Source: Brevundimonas bullata
Lineage (GTDB): Bacteria; Pseudomonadota; Alphaproteobacteria; Caulobacterales; Caulobacteraceae
Direction of reading: 5' to 3'
Assembly: GCF_003350205.1 (NCBI RefSeq)
Contig: NZ_QLLC01000004.1
Span: forward strand, 1 to 64,000
DNA length: 64,000 bases
A program made the position numbers and the translations under genes. Positions 15,984 to 24,325 of the stretch are shown one piece after another (position 1 is the stretch's first letter; each line of letters begins with the position of its first letter). The notes under the pieces were generated by a model. That model worked only from the letters and a program-made list of their open reading frames with translations. It was not told the origin of the DNA and ran no database searches.

Positions 15984-16220
15984 ATGATGAACCCCCTGCA
16001 TACCCAATCCCATGCCCCGTCCGATCAGAACAGTGCGTCGTCAACAGCCTCTGGCGAAGCTCAGGTCAAAAGAACCGGCTTCACAAACTGGATTCGCCAG
16101 CACTTCGGCTCGGAGCCGCCCCACCGCCACAGCGAAAACTTCTTCATCAGCGACGTGACGGAAGGCGGCATCGGCTCGCATCATCGCCACCAAGTGTTCC
16201 GCCAAGACAAGCGGCACTGA
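15984..16220 (+). CDS. Small histidine-rich hypothetical protein, 78 aa
   Basis: A soluble 78-residue protein with no signal peptide. The first 30 residues are Ser/Thr/Gln-rich and probably disordered; the rest contains TGFTNWIRQHFGSEPPHRH, ENFFISDVTEGGIGSHHRH and ends QVFRQDKRH. The clustered histidines (about ten of 78) could bind metal. It is not NepR: it lacks the conserved helix pair of that anti-sigma factor. A GGGAGAG ribosome site and an EcfG-type promoter support expression in the stress response. A terminator follows. I do not recognise the family. Confidence 0.65.
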   Translation: MMNPLHTQSHAPSDQNSASSTASGEAQVKRTGFTNWIRQHFGSEPPHRHSENFFISDVTEGGIGSHHRHQVFRQDKRH

Positions 16221-16252
16221 CCGTTGGACGACAATCTGAAACGGCGCGAAAA

Positions 16253-16287
16253 GGGGCCATGGCGAACGCGACGGCCCCCTATTTTTT
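16253..16287 (+). terminator. Intrinsic terminator after the 78-aa gene
   Basis: GGGGCC and GGCCCC form a six-base stem around a 14-base loop, followed by CTATTTTTT. It lies 32 bases after the stop codon and just before the convergent acyl-CoA dehydrogenase stop. Confidence 0.7.
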
Positions 16288-16288
16288 C

Positions 16289-17497
16289 CTAGCGGCGCAG
16301 ACCACCGTGCCTGGCGTATTCCAGACGGGCGATGGTGCGGTTGTGCACCTCGTCCGGGCCGTCGGCAATCCGCAGGGTGCGAACCGTAGCGTAGAGTTCG
16401 GCCAGCGGCGTATCGCCCGACACGCCCGCCCCGCCAAAGGCCTGGATCGCGTCGTCAATGACCTGAAGCGCCATCTTCGGCGCCGCCGTCTTGATCTGGG
16501 CGATCTCGGATTTGGCGTTCTTGGCGCCGACCTCGTCCATCATCCAGGCCGCCTTCAGCACCAGCAGGCGGCACATCTCGATATTGGTGCGGGCCTCGGC
16601 CACGCGCTGCTCCCACACCGAATGCTCGGCCAGGGTCTTGCGGAAGGCGGTGCGCGACAGCAGTCGCTCGCACATCAGCTCCAGCGCCAGTTCAGCCGCG
16701 CCGATCACGCGCATGCAGTGGTGGATGCGGCCAGGGCCAAGCCGCCCTTGCGCGATCTCGAAGCCTCGCCCCTCCCCCGCGATCAGGTTCGCGACCGGGA
16801 CGCGGACGTTCTCCAGCACCACCTCGGCGTGGCCGATCGGCGCCTCGTCATAGCCGAACACCGACAGCATCCGCTCGACGCGGAAGCCCGGCGTGTCCAC
16901 GGGCACGATGATCTGGCTCTGCTGCTGGTGGGTGGCGGCGTCCGGGTCGGTCTTGCCCATGACGATGGTCATGGCGACGTTGGGGTGGGCCATATTGGTC
17001 GACCACCATTTGCGGCCGTTGACGACATAGTGGTCGCCGTCGCGGACGATGCTGGTCTGGATATTGGTGGCGTCGGACGAGGCCACCTCGGGCTCGGTCA
17101 TCAGGAAGGCCGAGCGGATCTCGCCGGCCATCAGCGGCTTCAACCAGCGTTCCTGCTGCGCGGCGTCGCCGTACATATGCAGGACTTCCATATTGCCGGT
17201 GTCGGGGGCGTTGCAGTTGAACACCTCGGCCGACCACAGCCGCCGCCCCATCAGCTCCGCCAGGGGCGCATATTCCAGATTGGTCAGACCGGCGCCGTGC
17301 TCGCCCGGCAGGAACATGTTCCAAAGGCCGGCGTCCTTCGCTTTGGCCTTCAGCGCCTCCATCACCGGCGCCTGGACCTTGGGATTGGCGTGGACCTGGG
17401 CGCGGTATTCCGCCTCGGCCGGGGCGACGTGGTCTTCGATGAAGCGCGACAGGCGTTCGCGCCACATCAGGCCGCGTTCGGAAGGGGCGAAATCCAT
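16289..17497 (-). CDS. Acyl-CoA dehydrogenase family protein, 402 aa
   Basis: A FAD-dependent acyl-CoA dehydrogenase that would introduce an alpha-beta double bond in an acyl-CoA. FAD- and substrate-binding elements are visible: [33 protein letters not shown], and the C-terminal [11 protein letters not shown] and [34 protein letters not shown] region (quoted in parts). The last segment is typical of the group related to ACAD10/11 rather than of short-chain beta-oxidation enzymes. The length is normal. An SCP2-type protein lies just upstream on the same strand, a pairing seen in lipid or sterol catabolism. A terminator between them argues for separate transcripts. The substrate is unknown. Confidence 0.93.
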   Translation of the reverse strand: MDFAPSERGLMWRERLSRFIEDHVAPAEAEYRAQVHANPKVQAPVMEALKAKAKDAGLWNMFLPGEHGAGLTNLEYAPLAELMGRRLWSAEVFNCNAPDTGNMEVLHMYGDAAQQERWLKPLMAGEIRSAFLMTEPEVASSDATNIQTSIVRDGDHYVVNGRKWWSTNMAHPNVAMTIVMGKTDPDAATHQQQSQIIVPVDTPGFRVERMLSVFGYDEAPIGHAEVVLENVRVPVANLIAGEGRGFEIAQGRLGPGRIHHCMRVIGAAELALELMCERLLSRTAFRKTLAEHSVWEQRVAEARTNIEMCRLLVLKAAWMMDEVGAKNAKSEIAQIKTAAPKMALQVIDDAIQAFGGAGVSGDTPLAELYATVRTLRIADGPDEVHNRTIARLEYARHGGLRR

Positions 17498-17546
17498 GAT
17501 CGTGTCCTCAAACTCTTCATCGCGCTTCTGCGAGCGCCGATAGCAA

Positions 17547-17577
17547 AACGGCGCGGCCCCGAGGAAGCCGCGCCGTT
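17547..17577 (-). terminator. Bidirectional hairpin between SCP2 and acyl-CoA dehydrogenase genes
   Basis: AACGGCGCGG and CCGCGCCGTT give a perfect 10-bp stem. Read on the minus strand it is followed by TTTTGC; read on the plus strand by CTTTTTT. It most likely ends the SCP2 transcript. Confidence 0.8.
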
Positions 17578-17602
17578 CTTTTTTGGGTTGCTCAGAAACG
17601 CA

Positions 17603-17905
17603 TCAGCGCTTCAGCAGCGGCGCCAGCTTCTGGGCGATCATCATGTCGCCTGCGATCTTCAGCTTGCCCTGCATGAAGGCCATCATCGGGTCCAGCTTGC
17701 CTTCCGACAGGGCGACGAAGTCGTCCCACTTCATCGAGACGGTGGCGTCGGCGGGCTTGTCTTCGTTCGACACCGAGTTCGGCACGGAGGCGCCGTCGAT
17801 GAAGATCTTGCCGACATCGCCGAGGTCCAGCTTGACGGTCTTGCCAAGGCCGGAGTTTTCGCCGACGGCGCCGCGGATGTGTTCAGTGACAGCGTTCAGG
17901 TCCAA
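17603..17905 (-). CDS. SCP2 sterol-binding domain protein, 100 aa
   Basis: A single SCP2-type lipid-binding domain: TEHIRGAVGENSGLGKTVKLDLG at the N-terminus, DATVSMKWDDFVALSEGKLDPMMAFMQGKLKIAGDMMIAQKL at the C-terminus (quoted in parts). Such proteins bind fatty acyl-CoA or sterols in a hydrophobic tunnel. The length is right for a stand-alone domain. No ATG fits; the best start is the TTG at 17905, which follows GGGAGAG by six bases, while an in-frame TTG seven codons upstream would overlap that ribosome site. Its neighbour downstream is an acyl-CoA dehydrogenase, which suggests lipid catabolism. Confidence 0.88.
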   Translation of the reverse strand: MDLNAVTEHIRGAVGENSGLGKTVKLDLGDVGKIFIDGASVPNSVSNEDKPADATVSMKWDDFVALSEGKLDPMMAFMQGKLKIAGDMMIAQKLAPLLKR

Positions 17906-18022
17906 GTGCGTCTCTCCCAAGAGCAAGATTGAGGCGAAGGCGTAGCCCGCTGCGAGGGCGGCGCCAAGATCACGCTAGGGAAAGCGGCGACTGGTCGCGC
18001 CAGATCGCCGCCCCGTCGCCCC

Positions 18023-18703
18023 CTAGAAGCCGGCCTTCAGACCCACCACGAAGCGGTCGTCGGTCAGCGGCCCGTCCACGTCCGTGTCATGATAGCGCAC
18101 GTCCACCGCCAGATAATCGGTCAGGGCATAGGCCAGACCCAGGTTCCAGGTGGTGTAGTCCGCATTGACGTCCAGCCACTGATGCCCGACCGCGCCAGAG
18201 ACGGTCCACTTGTCGGCCACCGCATAGGCGGCGTTGGCTTCCAGATAGGTCGCGGCGTCATCCGCTCCGAAGAAGTCCGGCGAGTAATAGACCGCCGCGC
18301 CCAGGGTCGCCGGACCGATGGCCCGCGACGCCGCCGCCTTGAACTCCACGAAGTTGTAGTCCGCAGGGCCGGGTTCATTGACGTAGAGATAGCCGACCAC
18401 GCCGAAGTCCAACGCATAACCCGCCGCCTCGGTGCGATAGCCGCCATACAGATCGACTTCGGCGTCTGTGCCATCGCCAAAATCGACCATCGACGCCCAG
18501 GTCCCGGCGTAGAATCCGCCGCCGAAGGTGGCGTCGATTCCGCCCTGAAGCGCCGGGTCCTCATTGGTCTGACTGGCGCCGCGGAAGACATAGTCGCTGA
18601 CCACGCCGATGTTGAAGGCGACCTCCGGCGCGGCCTGAGCCTGAGCGGCCCCAGCCCCTACGCTCAGCGCCAGCAGTGAAACGCAGGCAAGTGCAAGTCT
18701 CAT
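18023..18703 (-). CDS. TorF family putative porin, 226 aa
   Basis: An outer-membrane beta-barrel protein of the family named TorF. A Sec signal peptide (MRLALACVSLLALSVGAGAA, then QAQA) precedes the signature VAFNIGVVSDYVFRGASQT and alternating amphipathic strands with aromatic girdles; it ends VVGLKAGF with the terminal Phe needed for barrel assembly. I use the ATG at 18703 because GAGGGG stands before it; an earlier start would put 12 extra residues ahead of the signal. It lies 137 bp downstream of amtB on the same strand, and I expect a role in uptake of small nitrogenous solutes, which is inference. Confidence 0.88.
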   Translation of the reverse strand: MRLALACVSLLALSVGAGAAQAQAAPEVAFNIGVVSDYVFRGASQTNEDPALQGGIDATFGGGFYAGTWASMVDFGDGTDAEVDLYGGYRTEAAGYALDFGVVGYLYVNEPGPADYNFVEFKAAASRAIGPATLGAAVYYSPDFFGADDAATYLEANAAYAVADKWTVSGAVGHQWLDVNADYTTWNLGLAYALTDYLAVDVRYHDTDVDGPLTDDRFVVGLKAGF

Positions 18704-18840
18704 GACATATCCCCTCAAAGTCTGATTGATTTCGGTCACGCCTACTCATCCAGTCGCTGATGGAGCGCGACCGGGCCTTGGTTCCCTTGTCAGGTTCTCA
18801 GGGCATGGCGGCGGGGAGGCGCCGCGTCCCGCCCCTCGCC

Positions 18841-20238
18841 TCAGACGCCGTCCAGCACTTCGCCGTGCAGATGCGCGTCCAGGCCATCCTCTTCCTGCTC
18901 GTCGGTGACGCGCAGGCCTGTGGTGTATTTGCAGATCAGCAGGATGATCAGCGTGCCGACCGCGCTCCACAGGATGGTCCAGACCAGCCCCAGGGCCTGA
19001 GCCCCGATATTGGCCCCTTCCGACAGGCTGTTGATCGCCGTGGAGGCGAAGACCCCGGTCAACAGGGCGCCGACCAGACCGCCGGCGCCGTGCAGGCCGA
19101 AGGCGTCCAGGCTGTCATCATACTTGAGCAGCTTCTTCAGCCAGACCGACGAGACATAGCAGGCCGGACCGGCGATCAGGCCGATGATGACCGCCCCCTT
19201 GGGATCGACGAAGCCCGCCGCCGGGGTGATGGCGACCAGACCCGCGACCACGCCGGACAGGACGCCGATCAGCGACCACTTCTTCTTGTAGACGACCTCG
19301 ACGAACTTCCAGGCCAGGGAGGCCGCAGCCGCCGCCAGCAGGGTGTTGATCAGGGCGGCCCCCATCAGGCCGTTGGCCGCGCCTGCCGAACCGGCGTTGA
19401 AGCCGATCCAGCCAACCAGCAGCAGCGAGGCGCCGATCATGGTCAGAACGGGGTTGTGCGCCGTGATGGGCTCGACGCCGTAACCCTTCCTCGGCCCGAG
19501 GAACAGGGCGCAGACCAGACCCGCCACACCCGAGTTGACGTGAACCACTGCGCCCCCGGCGAAGTCCAGAACGCCTTGCGCGCCCAGAAAGCCGCCGCCC
19601 CAGACCCAGTGGGCGATAGGGGCATAGACGATCAGCGACCACAGGGCCGTGAACAGAAGCATGCCCGAGTACTTCAACCGCTCGGCGAAGGCCCCGGTGA
19701 TCAGCGCCGGGGTGATGATGGCGAAGGTCAGCTGGAACGACACCCAGAGGAACTCCGGGATGCCCGGCAGCAGGCTGTGGGCCGTATCCACCGTCACCCC
19801 ATTCAGGAACAGGGCGTCCAGACTGCCGATGTACTGGTTGATCCCTTCGTCGCCGTTGGTGCCGAAGGCGATGGTGTAGCCGGCGATGAACCAGGTCAGC
19901 GACACCACCGCAAAGGCGGCGACCGACTGGGTGATCGTGGCGATCACGTTTTTGCGGCGCACCATACCGCCATAGAAGAGCGCCAGGCCCGGCAGGGTCA
20001 TCAGCAGGACCAGGGCGGTGGAGGTCCCCAGCCAGGCCGTGCCCGCCGCATCCAGCTCCAGCGGAACCTGATGTGAAAACAGCGCCGGAGCAGGCTCCGA
20101 CGCTGTTACAGCAGCACTAGCAATGTTGGCGACGGTCGCGGCGTCCGGCGCCGCAAGCGCCGCTCCGACGGCGAATAACCCGCCGGTCAGACAGAGAAGG
20201 GCCAATAGGCCCGGTAAGCTGTTCTTGAACTGCGTCAT
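18841..20238 (-). CDS. amtB: Ammonium transporter AmtB, 465 aa
   Basis: An inner-membrane ammonia channel of the Amt/Mep/Rh family. After an N-terminal hydrophobic segment there are about eleven transmembrane helices. Family features include ALFYGGMVRRKNVI, DFAGGAVVHVNSGVAGLV, GWIGFNAGSAGAANG and FGLHGAGGLVGALLTGVF, the last with pore histidine. The length is normal. No glnK-type PII gene is adjacent in this window, which is unusual because amtB is often paired with it; instead a TorF porin follows. A pair of 11-base direct repeats lies in front of the gene and might be an operator. Confidence 0.96.
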   Translation of the reverse strand: MTQFKNSLPGLLALLCLTGGLFAVGAALAAPDAATVANIASAAVTASEPAPALFSHQVPLELDAAGTAWLGTSTALVLLMTLPGLALFYGGMVRRKNVIATITQSVAAFAVVSLTWFIAGYTIAFGTNGDEGINQYIGSLDALFLNGVTVDTAHSLLPGIPEFLWVSFQLTFAIITPALITGAFAERLKYSGMLLFTALWSLIVYAPIAHWVWGGGFLGAQGVLDFAGGAVVHVNSGVAGLVCALFLGPRKGYGVEPITAHNPVLTMIGASLLLVGWIGFNAGSAGAANGLMGAALINTLLAAAAASLAWKFVEVVYKKKWSLIGVLSGVVAGLVAITPAAGFVDPKGAVIIGLIAGPACYVSSVWLKKLLKYDDSLDAFGLHGAGGLVGALLTGVFASTAINSLSEGANIGAQALGLVWTILWSAVGTLIILLICKYTTGLRVTDEQEEDGLDAHLHGEVLDGV

Positions 20239-20261
20239 GCCTGTATCCCCTCATGCGTTTC

Positions 20262-20292
20262 GCAGTTGCGAACTATTTATTGCAATTGCGAA
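20262..20292 (-). promoter_or_regulatory. Two 11-base direct repeats upstream of amtB
   Basis: GCAGTTGCGAA (20262-20272) and GCAATTGCGAA (20282-20292) differ at one base and start exactly 20 bp apart, about two helical turns. They lie 24 to 54 bases before the amtB ATG. This is the spacing expected of a dimeric regulator's half-sites, but neither matches the NtrC consensus as I know it. Confidence 0.4.
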
Positions 20293-20437
20293 GGCGGCAA
20301 GAGGAAAAATGCGGGATACTGATCATTCATGCTGATGAAGATCAGGATCAATGACTTAGGCACACCACACCCGAACCTGGGGCCATCCCGGCCCACAGGC
20401 GCGCACGTCTAGCCGCGACATGATCGGCAATTGAAAA

Positions 20438-20459
20438 GGGCCAGTCTCGCGACCGGCCC
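20438..20459 (-). terminator. Intrinsic terminator after the MucR-like gene
   Basis: On the minus strand a GGGCC/GGCCC stem, extended inwards by GTC/GAC around a TCGC loop, is followed by TTTTC about nine bases after the stop codon. Confidence 0.75.
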
Positions 20460-20467
20460 CTCGTTGT

Positions 20468-20932
20468 TTATGCGGTGGCTTTTGCGGGCCGTCCACGCTT
20501 GGCCGGCGCGGTGGCGGCGGGCTTGCGTCCCCCGGCCCCCAGACCCATCGACTTGGCCATCGCTGACCGCGCCGCCGCATAGGCAGGCGCCACCATCGGG
20601 TAGTCGGCGGGCAGGCCCCACTTCTCCCGATACTCCGCCGGCGTCAGTCCCTTGATCGCCAGCGACCGCTTCATGGACTTGTACTGCTTGCCGTCCTCGA
20701 ACGAGATCAGGAAGTCGTCGGTGATCGACTTGCGGATTTGCGACGCCGTCGGACGCGTGACGGTTTCCACCACCTCTTCGATAACGGGAGCGGTCGTCGC
20801 CGACAGGGCGCCATGAATGGCCGCAATCATTCCCGGCAGGGCTGAGGCCTCAACCTTGTTGTTGCTGACATAAGCCGAAACGATGTCAGTCGTCATGCCG
20901 AGGATGTCAGCCCCTGTATCGGCGTCGTTCAT
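20468..20932 (-). CDS. MucR/Ros-family regulator lacking zinc ligands, 154 aa
   Basis: The C-terminal half matches MucR/Ros transcription regulators: SITDDFLISFEDGKQYKSMKR then GLTPAEYREKWGLPADYPMV and APAYAAARSAMAKSMGLG. In Caulobacter MucR-type proteins cooperate with SciP in cell-cycle control. In the canonical family this segment is a C2H2 zinc finger; here the cysteines and histidines at the ligand positions are replaced (ISFEDG in place of the Cys pair, RSLAIKG in place of the His pair). The fold may be kept by a hydrophobic core. The tail is basic (KRGRPAK, an AT-hook-like element). The start is the ATG giving MNDADTG; 13 residues of upstream frame look like leader sequence. Confidence 0.88.
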   Translation of the reverse strand: MNDADTGADILGMTTDIVSAYVSNNKVEASALPGMIAAIHGALSATTAPVIEEVVETVTRPTASQIRKSITDDFLISFEDGKQYKSMKRSLAIKGLTPAEYREKWGLPADYPMVAPAYAAARSAMAKSMGLGAGGRKPAATAPAKRGRPAKATA

Positions 20933-21088
20933 ATAGCCCCCAAAACTGGCGTTAAAAACCAAGACTATCACGGCCCTGATCTGGCTTGTAGCGCCCTGGC
21001 GTCCAGTATTTGCACCAACCCAGCCTGCCAGCGCCGCCGGCAGGACGCCCCATCCGGGGATTAGGCTTTGATTTTCATCAGGGAAATC

Positions 21089-21180
21089 TGGCGGAGACGG
21101 AGGGATTCGAACCCTCGGTACCCCTTACAGGGTACGACGATTTAGCAAACCGTTGCCTTCAGCCACTCGGCCACGTCTCC
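21089..21180 (-). tRNA. tRNA-Ser (anticodon GCT)
   Basis: The minus strand begins GGAGACGTGGCCGAG, has anticodon loop TTGCTAA with GCT, a long variable arm (GTACCCTGTAAGGGGTAC) as expected for a class II tRNA, T-arm GGTTCGAATCC and an encoded CCA (plus-strand TGG at 21089). The 7-bp acceptor stem is perfect. Confidence 0.95.
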
Positions 21181-21317
21181 GGCAGGCGGCGTGCATAGCG
21201 AGTCGCGAGGCGCTGTGCAACGGGGGACCTGCCAACTGTCGCGTTAACGCGCCATAGATAGGCCACGTGCGACAAAAACGGGGCTCTTCAAGCCTCAGAA
21301 ACGTTCAAAACCGCCTT

Positions 21318-22874
21318 ATGACGTCCGCCGACACCCTTTTTTCACCCGCGAACGACCCCCGCGTCCAAGCGCAACAGGGTCGTCGATCAGCCGTCGCCGA
21401 AGTTGATTCGGCGTCAGCCTCGCCTCATCCGCGTCGTGGCCCCTTTCGTCCCGATGTCTGGCTGAACACCCGCCAGAGAAACGCCACCCGGCTGCGGGTC
21501 TTCTATTTTCGCGGTTTCGACATCGTCGGCGTCGGCGCCGTTGCGGCTGTCGCCGTTGCAGGCTTGATCCCCGGCGCGCTGCTGTCTGCCCGCCTGGCGG
21601 ATATCGCCCCCTTTGCCCTGGGCGCCCTGGCGATCCTGGGCCTGATGCGCTCCTTGGGCCTTTATCGCTTCGAAAAGGGTCATGGCCTTGCACGGCACCT
21701 GACCTCGGTCGCCGGCGTCGTGACGGCGGGGGTCGGCCTGACTGCGATGCTTGGGCTCGCCCTGCATGGCGCGGCGACGCCCTGGTCCGCCTATGCCCAG
21801 TGGGGCGCCGCGACCTTGGTCATGCTGCTGGGCCTGCACACCGCCTGGAGCCTGCTGGTCGCCGACTGGCGTAGAAGCGGCGTTCTGACGCCCAATATCG
21901 TCGTGGTCGGCGCCACCCGCTATGCCCAGCGGCTGATTCAGGAGGCGCTGCAGCGTCGCGACCTGAACGTGCTGGGCGTGTTCGATGATCGTCTGGCCCG
22001 CTCGCCCGACGCCGTCGAGGGCGTGCCGGTGCTGGGCGAGGCCGACGCCCTGCTGAACCACAGGCTGACGCCCTATATCGACCGCATCGTCCTGGCCATC
22101 GACCCCAAGGCCGAGGCCCGCGTGCGGGACCTGACGGCCCGCCTCGGCGCCCTGCCGATCCCCCTGACTTTGCTGGTCGATCCCAAGGCCGCCGAGCAAC
22201 GCAACGCCGCGCTCGAGACCCTGGCCCAGGCCCCGCTGGCGCCCCTGGAGGGGCCTGCTGATCCTGATCGCCGGGCGTTCAACAAGCGACTGCAGGACAT
22301 CGTGCTGTCTCTTGTCGGTCTGATGCTGCTGTCGCCGGCCCTGCTGCTGATCGCCGCCCTGGTGCGGCTGGACAGCCCCGGCCCGGCCCTGTTCCGTCAG
22401 CGCCGCCACGGCTTCAATCAGGAAGAGATCGTGGTGTGGAAGTTCCGCACCATGCGGCACGAAACCGCCGACGCCACCGCCGCCCGCCAGGTCACGGCCG
22501 ACGACGACCGCATCACCCGCATCGGCCGCTTCCTGCGCGTCAGCAGCCTGGACGAACTGCCGCAACTCCTGAATGTCTTGCGCGGTGAAATGTCCCTGGT
22601 CGGCCCGCGTCCGCACGCCATCGGCATGAAGACCGGAGAGACCGAGTCCGCCCGTCTGGTCGCCGACTACGCCCATCGCCACCGCATCAAGCCCGGCATG
22701 ACGGGATGGGCGGCCATCAACGGATCTCGCGGCCCCATGCACACCGCCGCCGAAGTTCGCCGCCGGGTCCAGTTGGACATCGACTATATCGAGCGTCAGT
22801 CCTTCTGGCTGGACCTCTGGGTGATCGCCGTCACCGTGCCCGTCCTGCTGGGCGACAGGATCTCGGTGCGCTGA
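21318..22874 (+). CDS. hfsE: Polyprenyl-phosphate hexose-1-phosphate transferase HfsE, 518 aa
   Basis: An integral membrane initiating glycosyltransferase of the WbaP/ExoY type. Four N-terminal hydrophobic segments and a Rossmann-like CoA-binding domain ([14 protein letters not shown]) precede a catalytic bacterial-sugar-transferase domain with [62 protein letters not shown]. It would load the first sugar onto undecaprenyl phosphate. Gene order (HfsE, flippase, glycosyltransferase, deacetylase) identifies it with HfsE of the Caulobacter holdfast locus. I prefer the ATG at 21318; a GTG 51 bases upstream in frame is possible. The stop overlaps the next start by one base. Confidence 0.9.
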   Translation: MTSADTLFSPANDPRVQAQQGRRSAVAEVDSASASPHPRRGPFRPDVWLNTRQRNATRLRVFYFRGFDIVGVGAVAAVAVAGLIPGALLSARLADIAPFALGALAILGLMRSLGLYRFEKGHGLARHLTSVAGVVTAGVGLTAMLGLALHGAATPWSAYAQWGAATLVMLLGLHTAWSLLVADWRRSGVLTPNIVVVGATRYAQRLIQEALQRRDLNVLGVFDDRLARSPDAVEGVPVLGEADALLNHRLTPYIDRIVLAIDPKAEARVRDLTARLGALPIPLTLLVDPKAAEQRNAALETLAQAPLAPLEGPADPDRRAFNKRLQDIVLSLVGLMLLSPALLLIAALVRLDSPGPALFRQRRHGFNQEEIVVWKFRTMRHETADATAARQVTADDDRITRIGRFLRVSSLDELPQLLNVLRGEMSLVGPRPHAIGMKTGETESARLVADYAHRHRIKPGMTGWAAINGSRGPMHTAAEVRRRVQLDIDYIERQSFWLDLWVIAVTVPVLLGDRISVR

Positions 22875-24325
22875 TGTTCTGGCGTGGCGTACTGGGCTAC
22901 CTGCCTGCCAATGTGATGCAGGGCCTGATCGGCTTTCTGACGATCATCGTCTTCACCCGCCTTCTCAGCGCCGAGGACTATGGGCGCTACGCCCTAGCCC
23001 TGTCGGTCATGACCCTGGCCCATGTGGCGAGCTTCAGCTGGCTGGAGGCCGCCATGGCGCGGTTCTGGGCCGCCCAGCGCGAAGGCGCGGACATGGCCAG
23101 CCATTTCGCCAGCCTGTACCGCACGGCCTTCATCGTCAGCGGCCTGTTCCTGCCTCTCGTGGGGCTGGCGATCTGGCTGTGGCCCATGCCGGACGCCTTC
23201 CGTTTCCCTCTGGCGATGGCCCTGTTCGGCATTCCTGTACGCTGCTTCTCCAAACTGGCGCAGGAGCGCTATCGCGCCTCGGGCGAGGTTCGCAAGGCGG
23301 CCACCCTCGACATCTGGAACAGCGTCGCCGGCCTCGCCGTCGGCGCAGCCTTCGCCCTGGCCGGCGCGGGCGGCGCCTCGCCCTTGGCGGGCCTGCTGAT
23401 CGCGCCTCTGATGGCGATGCCCTTCTTCCTGCCTGGCGAACTGCGCGAGGCGCGGCAGGGCGTGGTCGATACCCAGCGACTCAAGACCTACGCCGTCTAT
23501 GGCTATCCCATCGCGGCCTCGCTCGGGCTTTCGCTAGTGCTGGCCTCGACCGACCGCTTCCTGCTGGCCCTCTTCCTCGACGAGGCCGCCGTCGGCGCCT
23601 ATCACGCCAGCTACAGCATCGCCAATCGGACGCTGGACGTCCTCTTCATCTGGCTGGGCACGGCTGGAACCCCGGCCCTGGTCATGGCGCTGGAGCGCGG
23701 CGGCCGCCGCCCGCTGATCGCCGCCGCACGAGAGCAAGCCTCGACCCTGGTCCTGATCGGCCTGCCCGCCGCGGTTGGCGTGGCCCTGGTCGCCCGCCCC
23801 CTGTCGGAGTTCATGATCGGCGAGGAGCTGCGTGACGCCGCCATTCTGGTGACGCCATGGATCGCCCTCTCGGCCTTCCTGTCGGGCATGACCGTCTATT
23901 ATTTCCATCAGGCCTTCACCCTGGGCCGCCGCACCGGCTGGCTGCTGGCGGCCATGAGCGTTCCGGCCCTGACCAATGTCGTGCTCAACCTGCTGCTGAT
24001 TCCGCGCTTCGGCGTTCTCGGCGCGGCCTGGGCCACAGCCGCCAGCTTCGCCGTCGGCCTGATCGCGTCGCTGTCCATCGGTCGGCGCATCCTGCCGCTG
24101 CCGATCCCATGGAACGCCCTGATCCGCTCCTCGCTGGCCGCCGCCGTCATGGCCCTTGTCGTCTGGTTCCTGCCCGCTATCGGCGGCTTTGCCGAACTGA
24201 TGCTGGACGCCTCGGTCGGAGCGGCCGTTTACGGCGTCTGCGCCTATGCCCTGAACGCTGGCGGCGTACGCGAACTCGGCCAGCGGCTTCGGGCCGCCGT
24301 TCGTGCCCGGAGAGCCGTCGCATGA
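22874..24325 (+). CDS. hfsF: Holdfast polysaccharide flippase HfsF (Wzx-like), 483 aa
   Basis: A multi-spanning membrane protein of the polysaccharide-exporter (MOP) superfamily with 12-14 hydrophobic segments: LPANVMQGLIGFLTIIVFTR at the start, a loop TDRFLLALFLDEAAVGAYH characteristic of Wzx-type transporters, and a basic C-terminal tail. It would flip lipid-linked holdfast repeat units to the periplasm. The ATG overlaps the hfsE stop as TGATG. Upstream frame in this reading phase is the shadow of hfsE, so I take the overlapping ATG. Stop and the next start overlap as ATGA. Position between HfsE and a GT2 enzyme supports the name. Confidence 0.9.
   Translation: MFWRGVLGYLPANVMQGLIGFLTIIVFTRLLSAEDYGRYALALSVMTLAHVASFSWLEAAMARFWAAQREGADMASHFASLYRTAFIVSGLFLPLVGLAIWLWPMPDAFRFPLAMALFGIPVRCFSKLAQERYRASGEVRKAATLDIWNSVAGLAVGAAFALAGAGGASPLAGLLIAPLMAMPFFLPGELREARQGVVDTQRLKTYAVYGYPIAASLGLSLVLASTDRFLLALFLDEAAVGAYHASYSIANRTLDVLFIWLGTAGTPALVMALERGGRRPLIAAAREQASTLVLIGLPAAVGVALVARPLSEFMIGEELRDAAILVTPWIALSAFLSGMTVYYFHQAFTLGRRTGWLLAAMSVPALTNVVLNLLLIPRFGVLGAAWATAASFAVGLIASLSIGRRILPLPIPWNALIRSSLAAAVMALVVWFLPAIGGFAELMLDASVGAAVYGVCAYALNAGGVRELGQRLRAAVRARRAVA

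Noticed and set aside
15984..16220. NepR anti-sigma factor next to ecfG
   Set aside because: The sequence lacks the two helices and conserved residues of NepR and is histidine-rich.
16259..17932. 557-residue plus-strand frame opposite the acyl-CoA dehydrogenase and SCP2 genes
   Set aside because: It reads through two well-supported minus-strand genes and a terminator hairpin.
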